The position numbers and the translations under genes were made by a program. 64,000 nucleotides of DNA from Mallotus nudiflorus (taxonomy: Eukaryota; Streptophyta; Magnoliopsida; Malpighiales; Euphorbiaceae), in the NCBI GenBank assembly GCA_947683625.1, contig CANTUR010000168.1, positions 124,001 through 188,000 of the forward strand. Direction: 5' to 3'. Shown one piece after another: positions 11,391 to 23,371 of the stretch (position 1 is its first letter; every line of letters starts with the position of its first letter). The notes under the pieces are model-generated. The model searched no databases. It saw nothing but the letters and a program-made list of their open reading frames with translations, and had not been told where the DNA came from.

Positions 11391-12180
11391 TAACTAGTGA
11401 AAGAGGACATCAAGAAACAGATGAAGGAAAAATTCCTAAAGGTAGTAGACTATCTAGAATGGTTAGCAAATGTGGTGCTAGTACCAAAGAAAGATGGAAG
11501 GGTTAGAATCTTCATCGACTATAAAAATCTGAACAAGGCCTGTCCGAAGGATGATTTCCTACTAGCTCACATAGACATACTGGTTAACAGTGCAACCATA
11601 TATGCAATGTACTCCTTCATGAATGGATTCTCTAGGTACAATAAGATCCTAATGGCCATTATTGACAAAGCAAAGATAGCTTTCATAATAGAATGGGGTA
11701 CTTACTGCTACAGAGTAATTCCTTTTGGACTAAAGAATGCAAGGGCAATATACTAAAGAATGACAACTGCAATGTTCCATAACATGATAAACAATGAAGT
11801 GGAGGTATATGTCGATGACATGATAGTCAAGTCAAAAACTAGGAAAGAACACCCCTCTGATCTTGAAAAGTTCCTCAGAAGGGTCAAAAAGTATTATCTT
11901 AGGCTAAACCTAAAGAAGTGCATATTCGAGGTCACTTTAGGAAAGATGTTGGGGTATGTTGTCAGTCAGAATGGGATTGAAATGGATCCAGACAAAGTAA
12001 AAGCCCTCAAAGAGATGTTAGTGCCAAAAATAGAGAAGGAAATTATAGGGTTTTTAAGGAAACTATAATTCATTAGCAGATTCATCGCTAGGTTGATAGC
12101 AATGTGTAAACTGATCTTCAATCTACTTAGAAAAGATTAACCAGTTGAATGGAATGAACAATGTCAGCTAGCTTTTGAAA
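11391..12180 (+). pseudogene. gypsy reverse transcriptase of Tat-A
   Basis: It runs from VLVPKKDGRVRIFIDYKNLNKACPKDDF (fingers and palm), through a degenerate NGFSRYNKI, CYRVIPFGLKNARA and the catalytic YVDD at 11808-11819, to the thumb (KKCIFEV..LGYVVSQNGIE). A stop near 11755 splits it (IY*RMT), and another follows FLRKL at 12068. The motif order and LNKACPKDDF wording are those of Tat-like Ty3/gypsy RT. The enzyme makes cDNA from element RNA. The active-site Asp pair is intact but the frame is dead. Confidence 0.9.
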
Positions 12181-12960
12181 AGATAAGAAGCTACCTAGCC
12201 AACTAATGGTTTTAAGGCCACATAAACCAAAGATACCTCTAACCCTATATCTGGTTGTGGAAAGGAATACAATCAGTGCAAAGTTAGCCCAAGAGGAAGA
12301 AACAAAAGCAAAACATGCAGTCTACTACTTGAGCAAGAAGATACTGCCATATAAAGAGAAATACAACTACGTCTAACAGATATGCCTGGTAATGGTATAG
12401 GCAATGAAGAAACTTAGAAACTACTTTCAATCCTATAGAATTTATGATGTGTCTAAAATAGACCCAATGAAGTACCTCTACGAAGCTCCCTCTCTAGTGA
12501 AGAAACTTGCCAAGTGGCTCGTACTGCTAATATAATTCGATGTGCAATATCTTACTAAGAAGGCAATAAAAGGGAGTGTAGTAGCTAAAATTCTAGCTCT
12601 CAACCCATTCTAGACTTAAAAGAAATCCAATTGGACTTCCTATATGACCTCAGCTCAGCCATTGAGATCAATAGATGGCACATGTACTTCAACGGAGCAG
12701 TCAATTAGTTCGGTGTAGGAATCAATGTCATACTACAATCTCTAGAAGGTGAAGTAGTACCAATTGCTAAAAAGCTCAAGTTCAAAGTCATAAAAAATGA
12801 AGTAGAATATGAGGAATGCATACTCAGAATAGAAGCACCAATAGCCCTAGATATCACAGAAGTTGAAATCTTCGAAGATTCTATGCTAGTAATCAATCAT
12901 GCCATGAAAGAATAGGAATTAAAAGAGCAGCACTTAAGGCCTTACTTAAACCACCTAAGG
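12181..12960 (+). pseudogene. RNase H domains of Tat-A (degenerate gypsy RNase H plus archaeal-like RNase H)
   Basis: First comes a decayed gypsy RNase H (EEETKAKHAVYYLSKKILPYKEKYN..). The second RNase H follows at about 12670-12915, with HMYFNGAVN, GVGINVIL, VEYEECIL and FEDSMLVINHA. In the family the first catalytic residue is Asp in a FDGA motif; here it is Asn (FNGA), so the domain is inactive even without the stops. An extra archaeal-like RNase H after the first one is characteristic of the Tat lineage. Several stops interrupt the frame. Confidence 0.82.
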
Positions 12961-13029
12961 CTACTTACCATGTCCTTTTAAAAATGCATATTCATTCATC
13001 TTGCTAAGAATCACATTCAGATGGAAGAT

Positions 13030-14400
13030 GCACTTACTTCCCGCATCAGTATGGGAAAGACCATCCAAAATGCCCATAAAGCCTATGATTCTACTTAGAT
13101 CAGGATAACCTTGTCATAAAAACTACAAAATAGAAAAGATAGAAATAACTGAAAAACCTTAGTTCTATAACATCCAAAGATATCTGAAGGAACGAGCCTA
13201 TCCTGATCAAGCAGATAAAAGAGACAAAGTAGTCATTTGATGACTAGCATCAAAATTCATATTGTACCAGGGTGTGTTATACAAGAGAACCTTAGACAAT
13301 TTACAACTCTGATGTCTAGATGAAACTGAGGTTGTAAAAGCAATAAAAGAAGTACACGAGGGTGTTTATGGTCCACACATGAATGGAGCAATCCAGACTA
13401 AGAAGCTAATCAGACAAGGTTCTTCTGGATGATAATGATGGAAGACTATATCAAATTTGTAAAGAAATGCTACAAGTGTTACATCCACGGGAATGTCAAT
13501 CACCTTCCTCTAATAGAACTACACTACATCTCCTCTCAGTGGCCTTACTCAACATAGGGACTATACATAATTAGGGAAATCCACCTGATAGCCTCAAATG
13601 GACACATGTTCATCCTAGTAGCAGTAGACTACTTCACAAAATGGGTTGAAGCAAATCATTCACAAGGATAAGAGCCAAGCAAGTGGCTAAGTTCATCAAA
13701 ATAAATATATTCTATTAATATGGGATCCCTCATCACATCATCTCTTACAACAGTGTCCAATTCCAATGGGAAGTTAGAGAGCTACTGAGGAGTTATAAGG
13801 TGCAACCTCATAAATCTTTCCCTTACCAACCATGAGAAAATGGGGCCATCAAAGTTGTAAATAAAAACATTAAAAAAGATCTTGTCAAAGATGACTCAGA
13901 CTTACCGAGATTAGGTGAATAGATTTCCACGTGCCTTATAGGGGTATCAAATAACAGTAGAACTTCAACAGGAGCAGCTCATTTTTCACTAGTTTACGGA
14001 TCAGAAGTAGTTCTTTTAGTCGAAATGGAGATCAAGTCTCTTCAGGTAGCAATCAAATTTGAATTACCATAAGTATAGTAGGATCAATAGAGACACGATA
14101 ATCTCACTCTCTTGGATAGCCAAAGGCTTAAGGCTCTATATCACACACAGTTGTATCAGGCTCGACTAGCCAAGTCCTTCAACAAAAGAGTAAAGCTCAA
14201 GAGTGTGAAAGCAAGAGACTGGGTGCTAAAGCAAGCAAGGCAGAACATTCCAGACCCTAAAGGTAAATTCAAACCAAACTAGGAAGGCCCATACTTGGTC
14301 AAACATGTCCTATCAAAATGGTCAGTCAAGTTGTTGGATTCTAAAGGCAACGAATTCTCCAAACCTATTAATACAAACTACCTAAAGAAGCATTATGTCT
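13030..14400 (+). pseudogene. integrase of Tat-A
   Basis: The zinc-binding HHCC part is readable (EVHEGVYGPHMNG .. KKCYKC) at about 13350-13490. The core keeps the first Asp in VAVDYFTKWVEA (near 13620). The second Asp region, normally TDNGTQF, reads ISYNSVQF near 13730, so the catalytic Asp is gone. The C-terminal part includes PYLVKHVLSKWSVKLLDSKGNEF and ends NYLKKHYV at the TAA at 14400. There are many stops and at least one frameshift. Integrase would insert cDNA into the genome; this copy cannot. Confidence 0.87.
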
Positions 14401-15136
14401 AAGGCAAAAAGATCATCCCGTTGAGTTAAAAACCTAAAAATGGTAGTTTAAGCAAAAGTTAAGGACTTCCCATTGAGTTGAAAACCTAAGAATGATAACT
14501 CAGGCAAAAATTAGGGAAAGAGAGATAATACTTAACTAAAAAACCTGAGAAGGCTAGTTAAGGATAGGGGTAACCTCAATTTTGAAATTTGTATGAATGC
14601 ACCTATGCTTTTCTTAAATGATTACAATGAAATGAGAATGGTTGCCAATTTATGCAAGATGTCTTTGAAAAGTGCAACACATTTTACCATCATGAATTGC
14701 ATTAAGTATGCTTTGCATTTTCTTTCATTACATTACCATAGTTTTTACCATCCTCTATGAGCTCTCCTCTTAAGACCAACCACTATCATTGAAGCAAAAA
14801 AAAAAGCCTAGCTAGGCATGAAAAGCTCAAAAGGGAGACACCCTAGGCAAAAAAAGGGAAGAAAAAAAAAAGAAAACCCAACTAAGTGCAAAAAGCTCCA
14901 AAAAAGAGACGTAATGGCAAACATCATCATCAATGATACATAACAAGAAGCATATATAATCATGGTCATACAAGCATGATACAACGTGTAGGAAAAATGC
15001 CCAAATACAACACCTAGAGTCCATAACCTTAGGAAAATGATATAATAAGACAAACCACAAGCCAAAAGTCCTACACCTAGCTCCTAAAACAACTACATTG
15101 GACGTGGTTGCCATCTGAAGCAAACACTAATCATGC
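14401..15136 (+). other. post-pol region of Tat-A with short imperfect repeats
   Basis: Two to three imperfect copies of a GAAAACCTAAxAATGxTAxxT..GCAAAAxTTA unit (about 14419, 14470 and 14530) lie directly after pol. A matching set follows pol in Tat-B (47480-47600). The remainder is purine-rich with a small GCCTAGCTAGGC palindrome near 14806. It has no gene on the plus strand. The antisense gene starts its stop codon at 15137. Confidence 0.6.
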
Positions 15137-15274
15137 TCAAGCATCCTCCTCATATGATCCTGACTCATCATCATTCATCGTAAAGGATGCTAGTTGTGAC
15201 TCCAACTCATTGATGCGGTCACAATAAGTTGCACTCTCTTGCTCCCATTCTCGACTAGCAAGATGGTGCTCAAC

Positions 15275-15353
15275 CTGCATTACATATTGCATATCATACA
15301 CTCATGCATAAAATATGTGCATAAATTAAGCAAGTACAATAAAGAAGACATAC
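15275..15353 (-). other. GT-AG intron in the antisense PMD gene of Tat-A
   Basis: On the minus strand, CACTCAAAAG is followed by GTATGTCTTC, and the intron ends TGTAATGCAG before GTTGAGCACC. The 79-nt length and T-rich body suit a plant intron. It precedes the coiled-coil C-terminal exon, the same place as the last intron of the Tat-B gene (49691-49761). Confidence 0.7.
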
Positions 15354-17182
15354 CTTTTGAGTGGTAGCAAACTCTAAAAAGCACTATTGCGCACTCCCTA
15401 CACTAGTATACCATAAGAGACAGGAATCTACAAAAGAAAGCAAATAAGTCAACCACCACTCACCAACTAAATAAAACACATGCAAGAATAAGTGGAGAAC
15501 ATGAACATGGGTAGTATTAGCAAAAGCAACACCCGACTGAGGAAAGCCAAGTTTAGGCAAATCGAAACTCACTACTCTACCAAAGATGTCCATCCTAAGT
15601 AAAGACAAAGATGGTTGAACCATCAAGTCCTTAAGAGTAGTATTACTAGAAGACATAACATTGGCATGGGCAATCACTTCAACAGGGAACATGCCCTCGT
15701 CCTTCGTAAGATGAGATCCAAATGTTCTCTAATGTTTCTGCAAATAAGTTCTCATAATTCATGTCAATTACAGTTTATTAATAATAAAGTTTACTACATG
15801 CTTACACCAAAATAGGAATAAAGGCTTCGAACCTAAAAGACGAGACACATTTGCCTAAAAAGGTGAAGGTAGAGGAAAGGTCTTACTAGTTACAGCATCA
15901 ATCAACTAAGGGATCAATACATTAGCATAAGGCAGACAAACACTCTCTAAGAGGCTCTTAGAGGGGAATCCCATCATAACAGCATTAAGATCATCACCAC
16001 AAAGCTCATGGCCCCAAAACATGTCACCAGGAAGAGGGATGAGAACTCTCCTTATATATGGGCCAGCCTATCAATGATGGACTCGCTCACCCAAATAGCA
16101 CACTTTACTGATAAGGCTAGAGAGAAACACTTGTCTCTCTATTACTGGACCTCGCCACCCACTAGCGAAGAAAAATTTGCTCAAAGGGCAAGAATGAACA
16201 AAAGATCCCTAAGAGAGAAATATCCAATGCGGTAGGAATCAAACATGCTTAATCAAGGGATAGCTTCTCTATATGATCTTGAGCTACATTGCAATCCTCA
16301 ATCAAATCAATAGTCTTCCTAATCTAGTGAGATTAATAAAGGAAGCCATCCTCCTGGAAATGCTCAATGGATGGACGAGGGAGAATCATGAACTTAAATG
16401 CCTAGATTTGTCAAAATTAAAGGGTCAAAAATAGCAAACTAAAAGCAAAAGAACAAACAACACAACTCCTACTCATGTCCAACACGAACAAGCATCCATA
16501 GATCCTCGAGCCACCTCAGCATGCAGCATTAAGGCCTGAATACATATGAGTAAAGGTAGTAGCACCCCAGCAATAGCTCAGCAAGCCATCCAGATCTTTT
16601 AAGATAAATAGAAATCACAGATCACTTGTACTCAAAGGGTTCAAGAAGATAACAACATTAAATAAAAAGCAACGAGCCACCTGCTCTGTTGAGATAAGGC
16701 CATCATCATATAGAGTCCGCATGGAAGAAACAAACTCCATGTAATGAGCGAGATATAGGCAACCAGACTTCATAGGTGTGACCACCCTAAGCAAATACAT
16801 CGTGAGGTGCCTCCTCGCCACAACAGTAGAACACTCCTCCTCACTAAAAGGAACAAGCTCTCTAGAAAGGCTCAAGCCCTTAATAGCAGCAAAATCCAAA
16901 GGGGTAATAGTCATCTCCTCAATAGGAAGATGGAAAGTATGCATTGCTTCCATCCACCACTCTATCAATGCATACATGGCAATCTGACTCAATGCATAAG
17001 ATAATGCAGCAATGACTCCATCAAAGCCCTTCCTGGCAAGTATCTGCTTCACACACATCGAAAGACCCTAATAATACATGCTAACTCTGTTGAAATTATG
17101 AGGCAGCACAATAATATACCTACAAGGCTACAAATAACAAGTATGCTATCAAACATTTGCACAGCTACTAAATAATAACACA

Positions 17183-17198
17183 TCTCTCTCTCTCTCTG
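17183..17198. repeat. (CT)n microsatellite
   Basis: A run of eight CT units lies inside the decayed antisense gene region. Confidence 0.85.
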
Positions 17199-18164
17199 TC
17201 ATTTAACAAGATTAAAATCCAAAAAGAAAAGCATCATAGTAAACAATAGTAGACAATTATGAGAAGAAAATAAAGTTAGAGCTATCAGCCACCAACATTT
17301 ATAATAAATTTGTGACTTAACAGATAGTTACAGTAAGAACTACAAAGCTATAGCTATAACTTAATATAGTAAAATGAACAGCAAAATAGCCAATAAAAAA
17401 GCTTCAAAAAATAAGGGCAAAGAAGGAACTACCTTGTGATGATGATGCACCCAAGCATGAACCTCCAAGCTATAAATAACAAGGATCATATCTCCTTGAG
17501 GAAGCCTAGATGGCTGAGAACTCTGAGCACTATATGTGCTTGTCCCTACAGTGGACGTCCCAGCTCTAGTGGCCTTTATAAAGTCAACATCAACATCAAT
17601 AAAAATATCCTCCAAACCCTCAGGAATGTTGGAGAACTCCATTTTATACATAAGCAAATGGAAGTACAGAAGCAAAAATAGAGCAGATATCACCCGAAAC
17701 ACAAAAGGGTTAGGAAAAGTTGGAAGACACTTAAAAAAGTCTAGACAAAGCCTCTCAAGACCTCTGAAATGACTATCTAAGTAGGCTTGGAGGGGAGGAA
17801 GCACGTGACCATGCACCTCATGCATACTTCCCCCTTCCATGTGCTTTTCTATGGTTTTACATACACTTCAAGACTTTACACACTCATTTCTACAGTCTTA
17901 AATTTCCATTTGAGTGTAAGAGATGCACTAAACTCATGTAAAAGTACATTAAGGTAGACTCCATTTGTCTAAAGGCACTGCGCGTGCACTACCTTTTTTA
18001 AAAAATTAAACACCACATGAAATAAGAAGATTAAGGAAAATTCACTATAAGGATATCTCTCTCTAAATCATCGAAATAATGATGTCATCACCTCATCATT
18101 ACTGAATCATCATTGCATCATTATTGCATCATTAATGCATTATCACTACTACCTCATTAACATT

Positions 18165-18400
18165 GTTTAAAAGCACTCACTCATTACTTAGAAGCACTCT
18201 CGCATTGCTTAAAAGCACTTTCACATTACTTAGAAGCACTTTCGTTGTTTAAAAGCACTCTCACATTGCTTAGAAGCACTTTCATTGCTTAGAAACATGC
18301 TCACTGCTTAAAAGCATCTTCTCATTGCTTAGAAGCACTTTCACTACTTAGAAGCATCTTCTCATTGCTTAAAAGCACTTTCCACTTAAGAACATCCACA
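18165..18400 (+). repeat. short tandem repeats in the Tat-A 3' UTR (AAGCACT family)
   Basis: About a dozen loosely spaced copies of a 20-25-bp unit, GCTTAGAAGCACTTTCAYT. They lie between the antisense gene and the next array. Tandem repeats in this part are typical of Tat/Ogre 3' UTRs. Confidence 0.85.
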
Positions 18401-18439
18401 CTACTTAAGAGCATTCTTATTCACTTAGTAGCATCCTTA

Positions 18440-18970
18440 TTCGCTTGACACCTAAGAAGGTTATAGTCGCATGTTCATTAGTGTAACACCTAAGAAGGTT
18501 ATAGTCATATGTTCATTTATGTGACACATAAGAAGGTTATAGTCGTATGTTCATTCGCATGACACCTAAGAAGATTATAGCCTCATGTTCATCTGCATGA
18601 CACCTAAGAAGGTTATATTTGCATGTTCATCCACATGACACCTAAGAAGGTTATAGTCGTATGTTCATTCATGTGACACCTAAGAAGGTTATAGTCGCAT
18701 GTTCATCCATGTGACACATAAGAAGGTTATAGTCATATGTTCATTTGCATCACAACTAAGAAGGTTATAGTCACATTCTCATTGCTTAGTAGCATCCTCA
18801 TTTGTGTGACACCTAAAAGGTTATAGTCACATCTCATTGCTTAGTAGAATCCTCATTTTGCGTGAGACCTAAAAAGGTTATAGTAGCATCTTTTTTTTCT
18901 TAGTAGCATCTTCATTTGCATAACACCAATAAAGGTTATAGTCGTATCTCTTTTTGCTTAGTATCATCTT
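18440..18970 (+). repeat. 38-40-bp tandem repeats in the Tat-A 3' UTR (AAGGTTATAGTC family)
   Basis: Twelve or more copies of a unit built on GACACCTAAGAAGGTTATAG followed by TCGCATGTTCATTCG. The later units are shortened and mixed with CTTAGTAGCATC, a bridge to the preceding repeat family. Confidence 0.88.
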
Positions 18971-19208
18971 CATAAATCCTAATGCACTTCACATAAGCTT
19001 GCATATGTCCCAAATAGCACTTTGTGTGACAACCAAGTCCTTGAACAACAACAACAACAAACAAAACACAATAATAGTAGTCAAATTTGACAAGACATCT
19101 AAAGACAACCTATAGGTAAGTACCTCTCTCCTTACTAAAACATTTTTGCATCTTTGCATTTGCTTCACGTGTATTGACACTAGCGCTAGGTTTTATGCAA
19201 CACACGTG

Positions 19209-19222
19209 AAGTAGGGGGCAAC
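19209..19222 (+). promoter_or_regulatory. polypurine tract of Tat-A
   Basis: AAGTAGGGGGCAAC lies immediately before the 3' LTR. It has the same GGGGGCAA core as the tract of Tat-B. Confidence 0.75.
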
Positions 19223-21055
19223 TATCATACCTAAAATTTGACTGTCCCCAAAAAGGTCTAATGATGGAATGAATCCCCGAGATGACTGGATTTTGCTTGT
19301 TCATAACACTTATGAAGTGTGCAACCTTAAAAGCCTAATTGACCTCACCAGTGCGCAAAATCAATCATCAAGACATTAAGTTGTGCCCCAACCTTATAAA
19401 ATACGAATTATCAGTACAATGAGAGGTATATTTCAAGAAAAGCCCTTTCAAAGTACTCAGCTCGTTTGGCCAATGCGCATTTCGTTAAATAAAAACCCAG
19501 CTTTGTGAAAAAATGGAAATCGATGTTGACAAAATGGACCTCAGAAACAAATCCAGAGGGCCCCAAAACCTTTAAAAGTGGTCCTAGAATGGTCCAACAC
19601 AACCCGAGGATTAGCGTATATCATTTAAAAGTGCGAGTAAATGCCCCTAGGTGTCATATACTATAATCGAGGCTGAATTTGGAAAAAAGAACTTCAAAAA
19701 TGCATTTGGAAGGCCCAAAAACCTTAGGAACCAACCCAAAAATAGTGTGCATAAAACCCAAGTGTGCATGAAGCATCAAAGTGCGCGTGGAGCACACACT
19801 ATGCATAGCCATGTGCACTTGGCATGGCCACGTGAAAAATCCTTGATATGTGCACGTAACCACACCCCTACCACCTTATTTTACCTAATTTTCCATATAA
19901 ATAGACACTTTCAAACCCCATTTTAGAGGTGGGAGCAAGTGGAAACACATATACACTCAAAAATTAGTTCGATCGAAGATGTTGGAAACCCCTTTTTAAA
20001 TAGTTTTTGCTCTTATATAGCATTTCTCTTAGGTTGTTAGATCCTTTTTCCACCAAATCAAGCCTCATATTTATCAAAGCATGCTTTAAAGGTATATAAT
20101 CTAGCATTATTCTGTTGTCCTTTTGAACCTCTCAATGAAAAAAGCTTGATAATCTTTAGAAGCTAAAGCTTAAAAATCCACACAAGCTCAGTCGAGTCTA
20201 AGGGCCACACAATTATTATAGCAAGTCTATTTTATCACATTGCATTTTATTTTACCGTTGCCAGCATTTGGGAATACTGTTGTGCTTGTATGATGGGACT
20301 GGTAATCTTGTATGTTACGTGAATAATATATGCTTTATTATGCTCATCTTATATCATCATTTTGCATCCTCTATTTATGAAATCATGAAATCATATACTA
20401 AATATCAATAATGTGAAAATTTCATATCTCGGAATAGAGTCATCATGCTCTCGATCTAGTGATGACCTTATGCATCCTTTATATCATCATCATACATCAT
20501 CATAGCATAAATAATCACTGCAAGCATGCATGATCATCTTATTATTCATGAAATCCAATAAGTTGTGTGAATGGTCATATTAATCTTGCATATGAATCAT
20601 ATCCAGATTAGATATACTTTTCCGTAATCTCTTCCTTTTCATATGTATTTTATTAGGAAAGTGTTGTACTATTTAAATTTTTAGCTTTATTATCTTTCAC
20701 TATTTGATGTATTGTGTGAATGTTATACAAACTATCATTACCAAAACTAGAGTGTTATGGTAGCTATACATAGAATATAATATAATAAGAAATAGTCAAA
20801 AAGTATATGCAATCCCCCAAACCTGGAAATCTCTACTGAGGACAATACTCCCTGAGTGACTCGATGTTATCCCTTTTTTTTCCTAATTTTCTAAAAATTG
20901 GGTGGCAACTCCACAAAATCAAAACTGTCTTGTTCCCCTGAGACTAGTCATTTGTCCTTATTCAGTAAAATTTCCATGTCCTTTGAAAATGAAAATTCTC
21001 GCACAATGTCCCACAAAAATATAACGCTAACCAAAAGCGAGAGAGGTCACTCACA
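19223..21055 (+). repeat. 3' LTR of Tat-A
   Basis: It starts TATCATACCTAAAATTTG (the TG end mutated to TA) and ends GAGAGGTCACTCACA. It is alignable to the 5' LTR throughout. A TATAAATAG box lies at 19896-19904. It also holds a GGTGGCAACTCC sequence near 20901 that resembles the primer binding site. Confidence 0.9.
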
Positions 21056-22198
21056 CTATCTGTCAAGAATAATAATAACGAAGGTATTGATGTCCTGCAT
21101 TATGTCTTTATTTTTCTAATAAAATCTCAAAGTTTTACCTCATCATGTCCTATATTAGAATTACCAATAAGGTAATGTATTGTCATTTTCCTTTAGTGTA
21201 AAAATTCCTTTTTAAGTCTTGTATAGAGTCATTCATTTTTTAAAATAAGTTATATACAATGATCCATTATCAAGCACTATGTTATTTCCATACGTCGGCA
21301 TTAGCACTCATGTTACATTTTCCACTCTAGTCATCATATGTCTAATAAACATTTATAATTCCTTAATGATTCTTGTATTTATAAATAAAAAATAATAAAA
21401 CATCAAACTAAATTTTCCAAAATTAGAAACCTTTCCAAGTGAGTCATTCTAAAAAAATTCCATAATAAAGTCTTCATTCGTTAATATTTCAAATATGTTC
21501 TTCTTAATGAAAGTTTCTTTTTAAAACCTAGGACCTTTCTTGTCACTTAGTTATAATGTCTTGTGTTTACTTTATCTTTAAACTCTTATAATCTTATCAA
21601 AGTTTTGAGTTTGCAAAGGGTCTTAAAGCCATTAATCAATGGACATAAGATAAGTTGGTGAAGAGAAATTGTAAGTACATATGCAAAAAGAAAGTGCAAA
21701 AATTATGAAAAAAGTCCTTAAAGGTAAAAAAAATTACAAAAATGTCCCGGCGGAATAAATTTTACAGGTAAGCATACTCTTCATTCTAATCGCATGTTTT
21801 TATAGAATTCTTTATTAAATAAACTCCCTATAGAATTTTTTTCAAAATCTATAAAGTTTTTCAAATTTTAGTATGCTTTTACTAAATTTCCCTTAGTAGA
21901 ATTTTCATTTCATAAAAGAATTCATTGCAAAAATGATAAACAAATAATGATTTCAAATCCAATCTTGATTTTAAATTCCAATTTCAATTTTTACCTTAAA
22001 AAACATCCATCCTCCATTCCAATTTCACTTTCAGCTTAACTAGAGGTCTTGGGTTCAATCCTTAGGTATGTAGTTACTTTAAAACACTTAAGACTGTGGT
22101 AGCCAAAGTCAGCCCACTAGAGAATGTCTTAAAGAATCAAGTTATTCAATGTTGTGGTAGCTACAACATACATTATTTAGAATATTACAAAGAGAGTT
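21056..22198. other. non-coding AT-rich spacer
   Basis: No ORF, tandem array or element end is recognised. It may be the 5' part of the degraded gypsy element whose gag follows. Confidence 0.5.
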
Positions 22199-23360
22199 GA
22201 TTTTTTTGAGCTAGTGTTGGCTAGATTAATTTTGCTCAAGGGGCAGCTAATAAAGGTTGAGGCTCCCCCTCGTGCAAACTCTTTAGGGAGTGGTAATGAG
22301 GATGTGTTGAAAAATCAACTAGAGAGCCTAGTGTCTTATATAAAGACCCATGATAAATTACCTAATGATATCATAGAGAACCATAAGAGCATTGGTGAAG
22401 CTCTTAATGCTTTGACTAATGATGCAAAAGAATCTATTCAATCCTTGCATTAGGATGTGTAAACAATTATGGAGAAAGTAGATTAAATGCCAATATGGGT
22501 GGCATTGGAGTTATGCATGTGGGATGAATAGCGATTGAGGATTACACCAATGTATCTCATAGATGATGTGGAACTTTAGTGGCTAACCAAAGGAAAAGTT
22601 ATAAAAGCTAGCAGGCTCTTTGAAACTAGTTAGGAAGATTTCAAGCAAGAACTAAAAGCCCAATTCAATCCTAAGAAATGTGGGGTTTAACACCGTGCTC
22701 AGTTAGATGAATTAAAACATACAAGCTCTATTTGAGATTATGTTCGGCAATTTTAAGCATTGATTCTTAATGTGCCTAACATGGCTAAAATAGATTAAGT
22801 GCATCATTTTATGACTAGGTTAAAACTGTGGGCCAAGAAAAAGCTTCAATGATGTAGGGTAAAAGATGTTAGAATAGCCATCTCAATAGCTAAGAGTTTA
22901 TACAATTACACAGAGAGTGAAAACAAAAGAAAATTCAATTCCTTCATAGAGGGAGATAGTCCTATTACCAAATGGGCAAAAAATTCCTAAGGAAATTATT
23001 ATTGTCTAGCATCATAAACAGGGATTTTAAAATGTAGAAATTATAATTTTGGTAGGATGGAAAGGAGATTCAGAAATATGGGAAATAGAGAAATAAATTA
23101 CTCCAACTTCCATGATAGGAATTTTGGGAAACCCTAAACAAAGTCTTCAGGGCTTAAGAAGTCCATTGGGAGAAGCGCCCTAAACATTAAGTGCTTTTTA
23201 TGTAGTGGACCTCATTAAGTGGTAGAATGTCCTTATTGAGGAGCTTTGAATGCCATCAAGACTATACAACAAGAAGAAATGAAAGAAAGTCCTTAAGTGG
23301 GGGAGGAGAATGAACTAACTATAATGGGAACCCTTAGGTTCTTAAATGCCTTGAGTCTTT
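22199..23360 (+). pseudogene. Ty3/gypsy gag fragment with CCHC knuckle
   Basis: The open start at 22214-22453 (LARLILLKGQLIKVEAPP..SIQSLH) is followed, through stops, by the conserved gag core. This reads WWLTKGKV, EDFKQELKAQFNPKK, LDELKHTSSI, VRQF and LILNVPNMAKID, and then a CCHC-like knuckle CFLCSGPHxVVECP near 23195-23235. It ends MGTLRFLNALS. This is the capsid and nucleocapsid part of a plant gypsy element, different from the Tat elements here. No protease, RT or LTR was found next to it, so it is a truncated relic. Its 3' end grades directly into the minisatellite. Confidence 0.8.
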
Positions 23361-23371
23361 ATGACTCATTC

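Larger units (their letters stand above)
15137..17840 (-). pseudogene. antisense plant-mobile-domain (PMD) gene of Tat-A, intron-containing, broken
   Basis: On the minus strand the core frame (17058-16615) reads ALIEWWMEAMHTFHLPIEEMTITPLDFAAIKGLSLS in conserved order. The xxTHTFHLPxGEMTITLxDVAxLxGL signature is that of the plant mobile domain (MAIN/MAIL1 and transposon-linked relatives, PF10536). Further down come YCWGATTFTHMYSGLNAAC and, after a GT-AG intron at 15353-15275, a C-terminal exon with a short coiled coil (ASREWEQES..RINELESQL) and an acidic end, stopping at 15139-15137. An upstream frame (17840-17361) may hold the N-terminal part. The PMD function is not established in transposons; host MAIN/MAIL1 act in meristem maintenance and gene silencing. 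Stops and frameshifts show decay. Confidence 0.78.
6596..21055 (+). mobile_element. Ty3/gypsy retrotransposon of Tat/Ogre type (Tat-A), full length, degenerate
   Basis: Two diverged direct repeats of about 1.8 kb (6596-8395 and 19223-21055) flank pol genes in the order RT, RNase H, second RNase H, integrase. The archaeal-like second RNase H, the 5' extra ORF, the antisense ORF between pol and the 3' LTR, and the tandem-repeat 3' UTR are features reported for the Tat/Ogre branch. Recognisable gag and protease are missing. No clear target-site duplication remains (ATATT left, CTATC right). LTR divergence and many stops mark it as old. Confidence 0.9.

Noticed and set aside
18440..18970. Regularly spaced direct repeats that could suggest a CRISPR array
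   Set aside because: Spacers are not unique, units vary, and the region is the 3' UTR of a plant retrotransposon.
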